NCBI GenBank assembly: GCA_030248215.1
Contig: JASANG010000290.1
Coordinates: forward strand, 39,564-103,563
Source of the DNA: Enoplolaimus lenunculus
Lineage: Eukaryota > Nematoda > Enoplea > Enoplida > Thoracostomopsidae
Length of the DNA: 64,000 nt
Direction: 5' to 3'
Position numbers and translations under genes: made by a program. Shown here in pieces: positions 21,740-33,399 of the stretch. The notes below the pieces were generated by a model. That model was not told where the DNA came from. It made no database searches and saw only the letters and a list, made by a program, of their open reading frames with translations. The first letter of the stretch is position 1. Each line of letters starts with the position of its first letter.

Positions 21740-24700
21740 TTAAGCGTATGTTCCAACAGTGGACGCTTTACTCGGTTCATTCACAACTGTTTCATGAAAA
21801 GGCGGATGGTTATTATTGTAGTTGTATGGTATATTTCGAGAATCAGTGTAAGCAATACTTGAGCAATTTCGACGATGAGAGAATAGCAAGTAACCAAACG
21901 TTGCAGCCAAAAATATACCAACCGCAGCGAGAATAATAAATGTCGCTGAAACACCTTGTAGCACTCGCTTTTCCCATAACAAAGACTGAATTGTTGGCGA
22001 TAGCGTTGTGGTCCACAGAGTTGCCACCTATAACTAGTACGCAACTGACTAAATGAATAACTTCTACTACGTCTAATAGATATTTGCAATATACCAGAAA
22101 TAAAGACACCACAAATACACTCAAATCAGTAACCGAAACTTTACACTAAATTTAGTAAAAACAATCCTATAGCAGCAGTAACCTGAGTTAAATAAACATT
22201 CCAAAACCCGACTTGAACCCAACGATAATTTTCTTTCATTTTCGACGTCACATTAATATCGAGATATTTGTGCTGGCGAATGTCAAAGTTTTCCCAAAGC
22301 GCTGACAGATGCAAGTTTGGATCCCTGCAACAAACAGTAAATTAGCGTGTGCAAAATATCAAATAGAATATTTTATAAAAGTTTTGCAAACTAAAAATTA
22401 TAAAACATTACTTGATGTTCCTTAAGAGTTTACTTGAATATGATACTAATTTTTGCAGACACATTTTCTTCTTGAAACATAGAAATAATAATTAAGAACG
22501 ACAATTAATTAAAAATAGCCATATGCCAAATCGGCATTTTTAGCATTATGCCACTATGTCAGCGTCCTACCTTAATCTTACTACTGACTTACTTTTTCTT
22601 CGCAAATTGCCGCATAGATTCCATAAAGTACTCGCTCATATTACGATCTAACACTGTGAAGTAATCGTGTTGCTTGAGATATTCGGGCAAATAAGATTTA
22701 TCAAGCCACGGAAACCCCATCAATAGAATCAGATTAGTTTCGTGAAAAACTCCTTAAAAGACAAGCACAAACTTATAGTATTGATTTGAACAATGCGAAC
22801 TCTCAATAAGACAAAACTTCTAACACAACTAACTGTGTTGAAAATTCTTATAACATCAATTAGTTTGAGTATAACATACTGAGAAAATATCCTCATTACA
22901 TATTTTTCAAGAAACAACCGAAACAAATTCCTATAAAACAGTTCTTTTAACAAAAAATTTATTTCAAAGCTGGCAGCACACCCAAACGATATTTGATTGC
23001 AAACGCGTCAGCGTTCGATTGTGACCAGTTCAAGCAAGATTTTCTCTGTACCTACCCAGCCATTTAGGAGCCACTTGCAGTAAGTCGTTCCCATCATGTG
23101 TTGACCGCGTCCCCATACGATAATTATTAACGTACATATATACAAAACTACCGGCATCTGCGTGCAGTCGTGCTGATAGTGACACAGGTGCAACATAATA
23201 TGCATCACTTGCCATCTGAAAATGTGATGTAAATGCTTTCAATATTTCACAAACCCTTTAGCCAGAGTGCAGCGGAACTTTATTATACCGAAATCTGAAT
23301 CGGAACGGCAAATTTTGTAACTATACGGATAATTTGTATTAACACAAATATAATATGAATTTAGGGCATCTGTTGGTTGACAACAATTTTCAAAAATGTT
23401 GCATGAACAAATTGACGGTAATTTTTAGCTTCTGTAAAGATAAACTAAAATCAGTTATCGTTAGTTTCTAAATAAAACCGTATTTTAAACCAACTTACTA
23501 GATAAATGACACAGAATTTTTATGCAACATATCACAAATAGGATTAAAATTAAAATTTCAAAACTATCTTTCCAATTCATTGTGGAATCGAAATCCGAAC
23601 TCTGCATCGGAATTCTAAACGAAATCGGAATTCCGGCATCAACCTTCGTTTAGCTTAATCTGATATTATGGCTAAAATGCGTTAACAACAAAGTAGAAAA
23701 AATAAACCAAACCTGCATAAACTGTTGCCGTATCCGCTCGTCATCGTGTATATCGGGCCAATATGTATACTGAGCACGTATCGCGTCAATAACCGCGGCG
23801 CGATTTGTAGTATAATTATGATACAACGTGTATTCAATGATTTTCTCATCCAAATACGACTGAGTGACATCATAATCAAGAATTTGAAGTGTTTTGTCAG
23901 ATACTAAAATAGGAATACGTATAGATTCTGCAGCCGTTATCATAATCTGTCTATAGGTCGTGTACCAAGTTATTTGAGCAAAGTTGGCTTCTTTATATTC
24001 GAGCAACGGCGAGACTCTGGCGCTCGAAAACTTCGCTGAGTCAGACACAAAATAAATACAAATGCCTGTAACCATGATATGAGTCTCGTAACTTTATAAT
24101 CATTTTACCAATGAAAACCTACACAAGGTATCCGATCCATCATTCGTGTTAACACCGGTCATGTAGGGAACTGCATGCGCCACCTGTTTTTCTTCAAGTA
24201 ACTTGGTAGGATCGTCGCGAATAAAATGGCCGTCCACCGAGGGTACAAACGAATACAAGCTATATTCGTGCTAAACCAAAAAACATTTTGTTATATTCTT
24301 AAGCAGCAGCACACTAGGCTACAATTAATAAATCAAACATAGTGTTGCTAAATTATTTATAGCATAGATAGCACATTACGTGTTTTAAAAACAATTCGAT
24401 TAATACAGATAATCTAAATAGGCGGCAAAATTGATATGAGTTTTATACTTCGATGCCAACGAGGCGGTTCCGGTCGATTTCTTACCTTGACCATTACAGC
24501 ATATATGTTTGTGAAATCATATAATATCTCTAATTCTTACCCGCATTGTCGCAACGCCAATAATAATATCATTTGTTGAACGGGTCTGAATACATTCAAA
24601 TACAGCACGTGGAGTCAGCTGTGAACAGCCGACTGCCCGTCCAAGCCGTATCGTGTTGTTAAATGCAAGTTCTGGATTTGTTATTACGAGCTCTCGAGAT

Positions 24701-27492
24701 ACTTCGGCCCCGCTGAGTGCCGCGGCCGCATGAAATAATCCTACAAAACACAACCGAAAGCGAAGTGTAATAGCAAGATTAATCCAGTAACTGTGCTCGT
24801 GAACTGATTTCAAAACTGTAAACACGTACAATCAATCAATCAATCACAAAAACAAAACTTTACACCGAGTTACTCTGCTAATATTCAATGAACTACCGAT
24901 CTACCACGAGCAGTAATCACTAATTTATAGCAGATAAGAAGCAAGCAGATTGACAACCAACAGGATACGTAAAATATAAATATCAAAGCAAAAACTAGAA
25001 AACGAAAGCTAACCATCTGACCCGGATTTTGCTAGCATATGCAGACCCACGCTTGTGCCACCAGCACCCTGTCCAACAATGGTTATTTTAGTTGGGTCAC
25101 CGTTAAATGCATATATATGATCTCGAACCCATTCTAACGCGACACGCTGGTCGTAAAGACCGTAATTTCCTGGCGATCCATCAGCCAACGTCATGAAACC
25201 TGAATTACGAAGTGCAACATTTGAAAACGATACCGTACGGCGACGAGCGACGCTGCACGATAAATATATATAGCGCCACCCTAAGCAGTAATCACATTTC
25301 AACCGTTTTAATTCACGTAGTGGTTAAGTATTGGCAGATCGAAGATTATTCATAAACAATACTGAGTACAATATTATATCCAAGACCAACTTACCCAACG
25401 CCATGCCGTTCAGTTCCATCGATTATTCAAAAGGAACAGCATGGTAACGCTATCTACTTACCAAATGGACCAAGTCGATAATTGACCGTCACTACGACAA
25501 GACCTTTTGACGCTAAAGAGTAACCTGGCCAATCGTTTGCAGAACCATACTGAAAATTACCGCCGTGAAAAAATACCACAACAGGATAGTTGTTCTTGAT
25601 TGTATCCAGTGACTGAGAACTAGGAATCTGCAACAAAGATTTAATCAAATTCAATTCAAACAACGAAAACAAAAGTAAATGTTAAAAAAACTAAAATAAG
25701 CCGCACTCATTGATCAAACCGGATTTCTATGCACATAGGCACGCAGACACGGTACACCTACATACTTAAATTGGAAATAACGTTTATTCTGAAAAAATTC
25801 CTGCTTCAAACCTGTGGCGTAAAAACATTGAGATACAAACAATTCTCGTCCACTTCCCACTGATAGGACTCATAGCGACCGAGTGAAGGATTGTGTTCAA
25901 CATTTTGAGCACACGCTGAAGAAAACGTCGTAGCTTCAAATCGGCCACCTGGTAGCGTAGTCAGCTTTTGAGGAAGCTATAATAGCAGCTGCAATAATAT
26001 ATTTGACAGACCAACATAATTCGACCACTAACGTTCACGACCAGCACTCGTTTCGAGATCATTGACCAAAACTTGAGTGTTCTTGCGATGTTTTTGAAAA
26101 TTGCTGCTAGTCAACTAATACTCTAAATCAATAAATCCAGAAATCCAGTCCCGCTTCGCCGCTTGCATATACTTTTTACTTACATGACAATTTTAAAACA
26201 TATATACGTACATACCTTGAATCGCAACTGATCCACAGGTGGCTGAGCATAGGGAACGCCCAAGAAACTAAATATGTCGATGTCGTTTTTCCAGGGCAAC
26301 GGGCTAATATCGTTGCGACCTCGTGTTGGCGCTTGTACCTCTGATCTATCTCTACCGGCAGTCCACGGAACACCTAAACAACACAAGTGGCAAATGATAT
26401 ATATACTATGTACTGAAAGTCTAAGTATAAGTGATCCTATTCTACCCCACCTATAATAACATAAATTATATGCATACCAGCGTGCGACTGTATAACCGGC
26501 TCCGAAAAAAATGGCCATCCCCTTCAGGCTACGGTATTTTAACTTGCCGGATGTTGTTTAAAAACTCATTTGTATTTATACCAACTACCATGGAACTATT
26601 GACTTACTTTTACATATTTTTTCTGTCATGCATGTAATGTAAAGGTCCGCATGTGCCCCTGTACATTCACAATCTTTATTGGACTACAATACCGCTGGAA
26701 ACCTGATAAACATGACCTGTGTTATTGGGCGTAGCAGTGTATATCTCAGCATATTATTATTCCTTAAACCTGGATTGTTAGCTACGTTCTGATATTTGAA
26801 CGCAATCTAGTATTAGATTTAAATTAACAATCCGGCTGCGACTCCGTCATATATTAGATTATCTGGCTGCGTCATTTTTTGGTATCCGGTCGCACCCTGA
26901 TACATACGGTATGTAACGTAAGTTCTTCGTCAAATGAACGCGTTCATTGTCAAGTTCTTATTGAACTGAAACGCGACCGATGCGTAATTATGTAACTCCA
27001 CTAAGTTTCATTTCACTGTGATACGTAGAGATGGAGAGAGTTGCAACTATTGAACCACCATCGATAGACAGGAAGCCATTGATAGTGCAATTCGAATTCG
27101 TCAAATTTACAAGAAACTACTGACGACAGTATTAATGACAGGTTAAAGCCCTGACCAAGACCAAACTCAAACAGAACATTATGCATGCACAACTGCGTAT
27201 ATATTGATTCAAGCCTTTTAAAGTAACTGGTATATACATGAGCCCAAGCACCGCATAAACCCACTACGAAGTGTATATATATTTATTTCTTTATAAATAT
27301 ATATATTCAGCGTAACCTGGCACCTTTAATTAACATTCGTGTTCCTATAAGCTCTCCAACTGACAGCTTAACCACAACCGCTTCAGGTGCATTGGTGGTA
27401 GTTGATGTTGTGCGATCCCATAAGCCACGACCGGGTTCGAACTGTGACCGTACACCCAAAAGTGAAACCGCCAATACAAATATCAACAACAT
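21740..27492 (-). CDS. Cholinesterase-like adhesion protein, non-catalytic (neuroligin/gliotactin type)
   Basis: Twelve phase-matched exons, read downward: 27492-27324, 26373-26216, 25976-25812, 25627-25462, 25199-25014, 24740-24541, 24270-24123, 24065-23713, 23215-23056, 22752-22593, 22324-22183, 22027-21740; 764 codons plus stop. An N-terminal signal peptide (MLLIFVLAVSLLGVRS) precedes an esterase fold with LGVPYAQPP, DENCLYLNVFTP, VFFHGG, VTVNYRLG and GNYGLYDQ in family order. The nucleophile elbow reads GQGAGG, with Gly264 where active enzymes have Ser. The acidic triad position looks like Asp392 (GVNTNDGSD) and His555 is kept, so it should not hydrolyse esters. Residues ~694-718 form one membrane helix, followed by a 46-residue cytoplasmic tail. 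This layout matches cholinesterase-like adhesion molecules; neuroligin has the same Ser-to-Gly change. Which member it is cannot be settled here. Confidence 0.92.
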
Positions 27493-29081
27493 AGTATAAC
27501 ATATAACTGCATTTTTGATTAGATCTAAATGTTTGTATACAAAACGGCTTCACAAACACTTAAAAAATTTACGTACTCAATAACTGAAACGAAACAATAT
27601 TTATTTTACAGTACAAAATTTAAGTAACCAATATTATGCTACCCTGTATCCCCCGTATATAACGATTGCATTTCCAAACAAATCAAAAAGCTAACTGTTC
27701 AAGTTCTGGTTTAATACAAACAATAATAGGACCAGAATCTAGGGAACTAAGAGCTGCACCAAGCTAGTTTAAAAAAATTCGAAGGCGAAGCGAGCGGAAA
27801 CCTTAACACATTTTTAAATTTGACGTGTACCAATGAAAAATTTAAGTTTTGTATAGGTTTGAAAAAGTGATTCGATCCTTAAATTACCAGACCCGACCTT
27901 ACTGTGTTTTTGAAAATCTGATTTTTTCTGGCTTTGTTCACAAACGCGTATAGTTCCGGCACGCACATAGCACGGTGTAAAGTAAGGAGTTGGGCGCCGG
28001 TACCGGGATACAACTATTTTGCATGACTCATGTAGTTCGGACAGTGCGCAAGTTTTGATGCTATATTCGGTTAATAGGTCGTATATACCCTGGGTCCACA
28101 TCTGTACTACTTGGGTTCTCTACTGCAAAGTAGGGTGGTCTCTTACTCGGTAACCCCCCCCCCGGCCCCTCCAAACTCCATTGTCCATGGTTCACGTCAC
28201 CCCACTCGAGATTTTCCTCTCCGCTGACTATTTTTGATTTCAAAAAATTTAACTTTTTCGATGTCAAACAGCCTTTTTTGAATAATTTTATAGTTAATGT
28301 TTAAATCAGTGTGTACAGTAGTGTGTTTACATATATACGTACATACTAAATACATACAATCGATCGATCTGGCATAAATGGAATTTTTTTCTTAAAATTA
28401 GTTAATTTTGCCGTTATAAATTATATTCAATTCCCGCCGTGGTTATATCTTTCTCTTACCAGGGCATCGCATATTTTAAACATTGGACGTTCGCATATAG
28501 AAGCACATGCGGCGCCGAATTTTTATGAATTTTCTATTTGCACGCTTCCCCTGGTCAAAATATCTGGATTCACCACCGAACGTAAACCCAGCAGATGTTT
28601 TGTTCAGGATATGGACCCCCACCTCTTTCAACGCATTGCAACGTCAGAGTGCACCAGGGTTTTTACTTCAAAATTAGGGGCCAATTGGCCCCTAAACACA
28701 ATTTTTAGGGGTCAATTTACGTATATATTCAAGTGAAATAAGCAAGTACTAAATCAGGTAGCGCCGCAGGCGAAGTTATCAAATTTGTATTTTCCTGGGA
28801 ATAAAATTGTAACCTATTTCTGAAAAACAGCTTGTGAAAAAATTTTAGGGGCCCATTGGCCCCCAACCCCAAATTTCTAGGGGCCAATCGCCAATTTTAG
28901 GGGCCACGGCCTCTAAATTGGCGAAAAAAACTATGGGTGCAACCGGATATTAGTTTACGGGATAGTGAATAGTGATTTTTACTAGTACCGGATATTATCC
29001 GGATATAAATATCTAAACTTGTGCAATGGTAACGAAATATGCATTTTTACCGAGTTGGATGCTTAAGGAAATTCGAAACCA

Positions 29082-29467
29082 CTGTAAGCATGTGAGAAAT
29101 GCTTGTCCGTTATGTGCACATGCAATATAGCGCAGTGCACTGTATGTATCGACGAAAAATGCAGTTGGAGAGGCGGGCTGCGTGGCGCAGTGATAGAGTA
29201 TTCGCATAAGGATCCGTAGGCTGAGAGTTCGATCCCAGCTGTTGAGGACCGCTTTTCCAGCTGTTTAGTAGAAAGGTCTGATGTCTTGGTTCCTACCTAG
29301 ACTGACATGGGGGCTACGCCGTGAGCGCTAAGGTAAATTGCCGCGCTATGAGCACGGTATCCAGTCGAAAATAAGATGCGCGGTCAAGGGACGCCTTGTT
29401 GAAAATAAGGGCATGTAAGCATGTGAAAAATGCTTGTCCGTTATGTGCACATGCAATATTGTGCAGA
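29082..29467. repeat. Pair of ~52-bp direct repeats flanking a SINE
   Basis: The sequence GTAAGCATGTGAGAAATGCT then TGTCCGTTATGTGCACATGC at 29082-29135 recurs with few changes at 29416-29467. The SINE at about 29150-29415 lies between. The repeats are far longer than a usual LINE-type target duplication, so they may reflect a tandem duplication with the SINE inserted, or be part of the element itself. Confidence 0.6.
29150..29415 (+). mobile_element. tRNA-derived SINE, copy 1
   Basis: After GACGAAAAATGCAGTTGGAG comes a tRNA-like head: A-box-like TGGCGCAGTGATAGAG (about 29183) and B-box-like GAGTTCGATCCC (about 29225), correctly spaced for Pol III. A body of about 170 bp follows. The first ~130 bp recur at 30470-30640. 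The head lacks full cloverleaf pairing. Confidence 0.65.
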
Positions 29468-29499
29468 GCGTATGTATGCTAGCTGGCAGCGTACGGTCA

Positions 29500-30460
29500 A
29501 GACATAGTCAAAGTCAAATGTTTATTCACCGATTAAACATATATACGTATTTAAGATACGAACATAAAAGGCAAATAAAATAAGTTCGAAAGGAGGGGCA
29601 AACCTCTCCAACATCCAACCGAAATAATGCCTAGAAAATTTCAATGAACGCTCGAAAATAACTCCAAGATCATTTGTATATTCCCCACTTATTCAGATGT
29701 CCAGGAAGACCAACAACGCTGACAGTGATAGACCTCTGGAACTGGCCGATCGAGGTTGCTAATCACTTGGGCCTTGAGACGAACGATGATGAACGCCTCT
29801 GATGCTATAACAACAACAACAACCTCGTTTGCGCTGGCAAGGACCTAGCTGCCAATACAGTAACGAACATTCAAAGGTTCGTTAGCGCAGCCAAAATGCA
29901 CAACTTTGCATTTATTCACGGCAATTTTTAATTGCCAGGTATTAGCATAATCATGAACTATATCCAAGGCATTTTGTAGTGTGCTCCGAGATTTCAACAT
30001 GTACATCATGTAAAAGATCAAGAATATCATTGATAGAAACTAAAATAACAGAGGACTCAATACAGAACCTTGCGGCACCCAGAAGTAACCGGCTCGCGTG
30101 TAGAATAGCAGTCACTGATTTTAACCCGCTGAGTGCGATTCTGAAGAAACGCGTTTATCCAACGCAAGAGTGAACCACTAAGCCCATTTGAGGAAAGTTT
30201 TATCAAAAGCTTTCTATGATGTACAGTGTCAAATGCTTTGGCAAAGTATATGTTTAACATCCACCCCCATGTAGCTACTATTGTTTAGAGAAAGTGCTAG
30301 ACTGTGGGTTGTCTGGAGCAACTGACTACAGGTGCATCTTTTAGGCAGAAAACCATACTGCTTTCTTGAAAACAGGTTGTTTTTGTTCAAAAACTATAGA
30401 CTTTTATCTTAAAAACTCTAGCATTTTATATTTAATAACGCTTTCCATAACCTTACAGCA
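29500..30460 (-). mobile_element. LINE fragment: 3' part of a CR1/jockey-like reverse transcriptase
   Basis: The minus strand encodes pieces of a non-LTR reverse transcriptase in order: SRKQYGFLPKRCTCSQLL (upstream of the palm), FAKAFDTVHHRKLLIKL with LRWINAFLQNRTQRVKIS and VTSG (about 30240-30070), then DYANTWQLKIAVNKCKVVHF (about 29960-29890) and a diverged tail resembling DLGVIFERSLKF. It ends with AATAAACATTTGACTTTGAC near 29505, the kind of short-repeat 3' end seen in CR1/L2-type LINEs. The catalytic block between the palm pieces is missing or shifted and several frame changes are needed, so this is a dead 5'-truncated copy. The clade assignment is tentative. Confidence 0.7.
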
Positions 30461-30469
30461 TGCACTGGT

Positions 30470-30640
30470 TAAGGGACGAAAAATGCAGTTGGAGAGGCGG
30501 GCTGCGTGGCACTGTGGTAGAGTATTCGCATAAGGATCCGTAGGCTGAAACTTCGATCCCCGCTCTTGTGGCCCGCTTTTCCCTCTGTTTAGTAGAAAGG
30601 TTGATGTCCAGGTTCCTACCTAGACTGACAACCACTACCC
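30470..30640 (+). mobile_element. tRNA-derived SINE, copy 2 (3'-truncated)
   Basis: Starts with GACGAAAAATGCAGTTGGAG and GGCGGGCTGCGTGGCACTGT like copy 1, has the B-box-like ACTTCGATCCCC, and matches copy 1 to about CTACCTAGACTGACA. The sequence then diverges, so it is shorter. Same orientation as copy 1, on the other side of the LINE fragment. Confidence 0.62.
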
Positions 30641-31822
30641 TAACTATCCGGTAGGTTTATACGGGATACCGAAACTGAAAACAGATACCGATATCATGCT
30701 GGACACTATCCGGATCCGGATATCCGCTGCAACCCGGGTTCACGCCCCTCTAGTCTATATACCACAGACTCAATTTTTTCACTCCTTTTAACATGTTAAA
30801 TTCATTATAAAACTAGCTACGTAAATATTTACGATACGTTTCTACGATAAGCAAAAGTTCAAAACTTATATGACAAATTACAAAATTTCACTGAAAGTAT
30901 TAACATCCTTCGAACATATGTACATAAAATACAACTTGAAAGAGGATGTTGGAAATGCGACTGAAGGAAACATAATTAAAGCCTCCATCTTCAACTTCCT
31001 TCTTCTTCTCAATTCTTCTTCTGCAATATTTTGAACTCGTGCAATTTAGAGCAGAAGCTAGACCTCACAATTCTAAAAGTGAGGTTGTTGTCTCGATATT
31101 AGTATAGAATAACAGTACGGTTCAGAAGCAGAGACATGATCGCGCGTTAACTGGTTAGCTAGCGGCAGCAAAGATATTGGAGCATTCGCTTGCCAGTTGC
31201 AGGTTCTTAGTAGCGCAATTTGCTTGTCCCTTGACATCAAGTGTACATAATTAGAGGATTGGACCGGATAATAATTTCACCGGATAGCGGACCCGGAGAC
31301 AGATTGTAAATTTTTACTGGAACCGTATGTTAACCGGAGTAGCATATAAGCTTCACTTGCCTGGGAATGCAGTTGCAGCAAAATGTCGTACGTTTTTCTA
31401 CATGTCAAAAGCAGATTCACGGTATGCGAAACCATTGGTATTCAGTAGGTTTGCACCGGAATGGATACCTGCAGTCTATGTCAGTTTTGCCGGATATTAA
31501 ACCGGTAGCAAAATTTTTGTCTACATGTTATGTTGGGTACATATATATGTAAATAATCCAATTCAGTGATTAATTTGCAGACCTACTTGAATACTTTAAT
31601 GCTATCAAGCAATGGAATATTAACGCCTCATTTCGAAGTCGTGTTTCTTTTGGCTCTTGGATTCTGTTATATTAATACAATAATTTGCCACAAGTACGTA
31701 TGTTTGTTTTGTTAACAATGAGTTAGTTTTATTCTTAAATGTATTAATTTGTCGAGAGTAATGGAAAATTGCTGTGAACAAAACAATGTGTATATAGTGT
31801 GATATGTAACATTAGCCTACAA

Positions 31823-32170
31823 TATTGTGCAACCGGAATTCCGGTTCCGGCATTTTTTCACGTTCCGGTTCCGTTAAATTTTTATCGGATTTAAAAATTC
31901 CGTTGTTATAATTTGGCCGTTTTCTTAACTTTGCTAATTTTTAAGAATCTCTTTTCAAAGCCACTTGTACTCCGAATATAAGCCAATGATGGTGGATTTC
32001 ACTTCAGTCGACCGCGAAAATCTAAAATACAACAAATAAAATAAATACCTATGTTCGACTAAGGTTGTTTCACAAATAATAGAGCAAAAAATAAGATTAA
32101 AATGAAATTTTTGGTGAAATGCATTTTTCACTTTCCGGTTCCGGTAAATTGTAATTCCGGTTGCACCCTG
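31823..32170. mobile_element. hAT-like MITE with 8-bp target duplication (GCCTACAA)
   Basis: The 348-bp element is bracketed by identical 8-bp repeats GCCTACAA at 31815-31822 and 32171-32178. Its right end is GGTTGCACCCTG, the inverse of CAGGGTGCAACC. Its left end, TATTGTGCAACCGG, is the same with a decayed tip. The interior has repeated GGAATTCCGGTTCCGG blocks. CAGGG ends with 8-bp duplications are the hallmark of hAT transposons; the element is non-coding. Confidence 0.8.
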
Positions 32171-32184
32171 GCCTACAAATATTA

Positions 32185-32396
32185 GACTGAAGGAGGCATG
32201 GAACGGGCACTTTCCACGAGTTATAGGGAGGTCGCTGTCAGAACTGCACGGTCGGGACGACCCCTTCCTCCGAAGTACTGCGAATATATTTGATTTTTCT
32301 CCTAAATTTCTCCGAAAGATATGGCCACGCCGGGAATCGAACCTCGGACCTCTCGCTCGCGAGTCAAGCGCGCTACCCATTACACCACGCGGCCGA
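32185..32396 (-). mobile_element. tRNA-derived SINE or tRNA relic with strong Pol III boxes
   Basis: On the minus strand from 32395 the sequence GGCCGCGTGGTGTAATGGG, then TAGCGCGCTTGACTCGCGAG, then GGTTCGATTCCCGGCGTGG gives a perfect 7-bp acceptor pairing (with one G-T) and canonical A and B boxes. The T stem and anticodon stem do not pair well, so it is unlikely to be a functional tRNA. About 130 bp of non-tRNA body follows (GTCGTCCCGACCGTGCAGTT), as in a SINE. Confidence 0.55.
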
Positions 32397-32559
32397 TATC
32401 CTAATTTCTTCTGGTGGTATATGTGCACAAGTATGTAATGTGTTAACACTACACACTCTGCACATACACAAGCCGCGTATATATACTCACAGTCGCGTTT
32501 GCACACTGTTGATAGTGTTTCCGGAAAAGGAACAACTCTAATGCTCACGTGCCTGTGAT

Positions 32560-32698
32560 AAGTTGGCTAGGCTTGGGTATGACGTTTTTTAGTTCTGGAC
32601 CTTTGCATCTGTTAATGAGGGGGTTCATGCGAGGTTTCGATCCCATGACCGACAGATTCTCAGTCCATCGCGCTACTATTGAGCCACGCCGCCTCACA
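32560..32698 (-). mobile_element. tRNA-derived SINE of a second type
   Basis: Minus strand: GGCGGCGTGGCTCAATAGTA (A-box-like) followed about 35 bp later by GGGATCGAAACCTC (B-box-like), then a short body ending near TCCAGAACTAAAAAACGTCA. The head resembles, but is not the same as, that of the SINEs at 29150 and 30470. Confidence 0.5.
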
Positions 32699-33399
32699 AT
32701 CAGCTGCTGAGTTTTTATGTTTTTATGCCTTATGAGAACATCAACATTACACATGTATCTTGGTTCTCTCATGTTTTACTGCTGTTGCATATGAAGGCAC
32801 TGCACATGCATCAGTGTTTTAACTGATGTGCAACATCAGCATGAGGTTTTATTTTGCCTCTGTGCATCCGCATGTCAGAGTACCTAATTTTCAACAAGGT
32901 GGTTTCTTTACCACCCACTGTAGCGTCAGCTGAATACTATTTTCACAGCGCGACTTTTTGTAGAAACAAATGGGACAGCATGCCTTTTTAACAAGCTGTG
33001 GAAGGCCGCGGCGTCAGTATGAGGTGACTTTTTTAAAGAACACTGACGTATATTGCCCAAATTTTCAGGCAGTTTGCATAGGGATCAACCGGATGCCGCA
33101 TAATACCAAAGCAGGAGACGGAGCCGGATATTTATTCATATGCATATCTCAACAAAAAGTTAAACTTAATCGATCTAATTTAATACTACTTGGTATAATA
33201 TGCAGGGTCCAGCCGATAATTTACCGGACACCGAGACCGGATCCGATTAGTGAATCTTTTACTCGAACCGTAAATATCCGGCAATGTTGAATACTGGAGC
33301 CGGGTGTCGATTTTTTTGCCCGAGCCGTATATATCTGGTTGCATTTTAGTTGTTAGCCGTCTGTTGTCTGTCTGCACTCACTGACCCAACGACTTATCG

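Larger units (their letters stand above)
27493..33399. other. Divergent intergenic region packed with transposon remains
   Basis: Lies between the 5' ends of the cholinesterase-like and sulfatase genes, so it should contain both promoters, though no core promoter motif stands out. Contents: a CCCCACTCGAGATTTT-type repeat near 28190 (a relative lies in sulfatase intron 2 near 34510), a palindrome-rich stretch of TTAGGGGCCAATTGGCCCCT units at about 28668-28920, two SINE copies flanking a LINE 3' end (29150-30640), a hAT-like MITE (31823-32170), two further tRNA-derived segments (32185-32698), and degenerate CCGGATA/ATCCGG sequence throughout. Confidence 0.6.

Noticed and set aside
24541-25199. 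Functional carboxylesterase or acetylcholinesterase
   Set aside because: The nucleophile serine is glycine in the only exon that carries the elbow, so an active enzyme is not supported.
32323-32396. Functional tRNA gene
   Set aside because: The T and anticodon stems do not pair and a SINE-like body follows.
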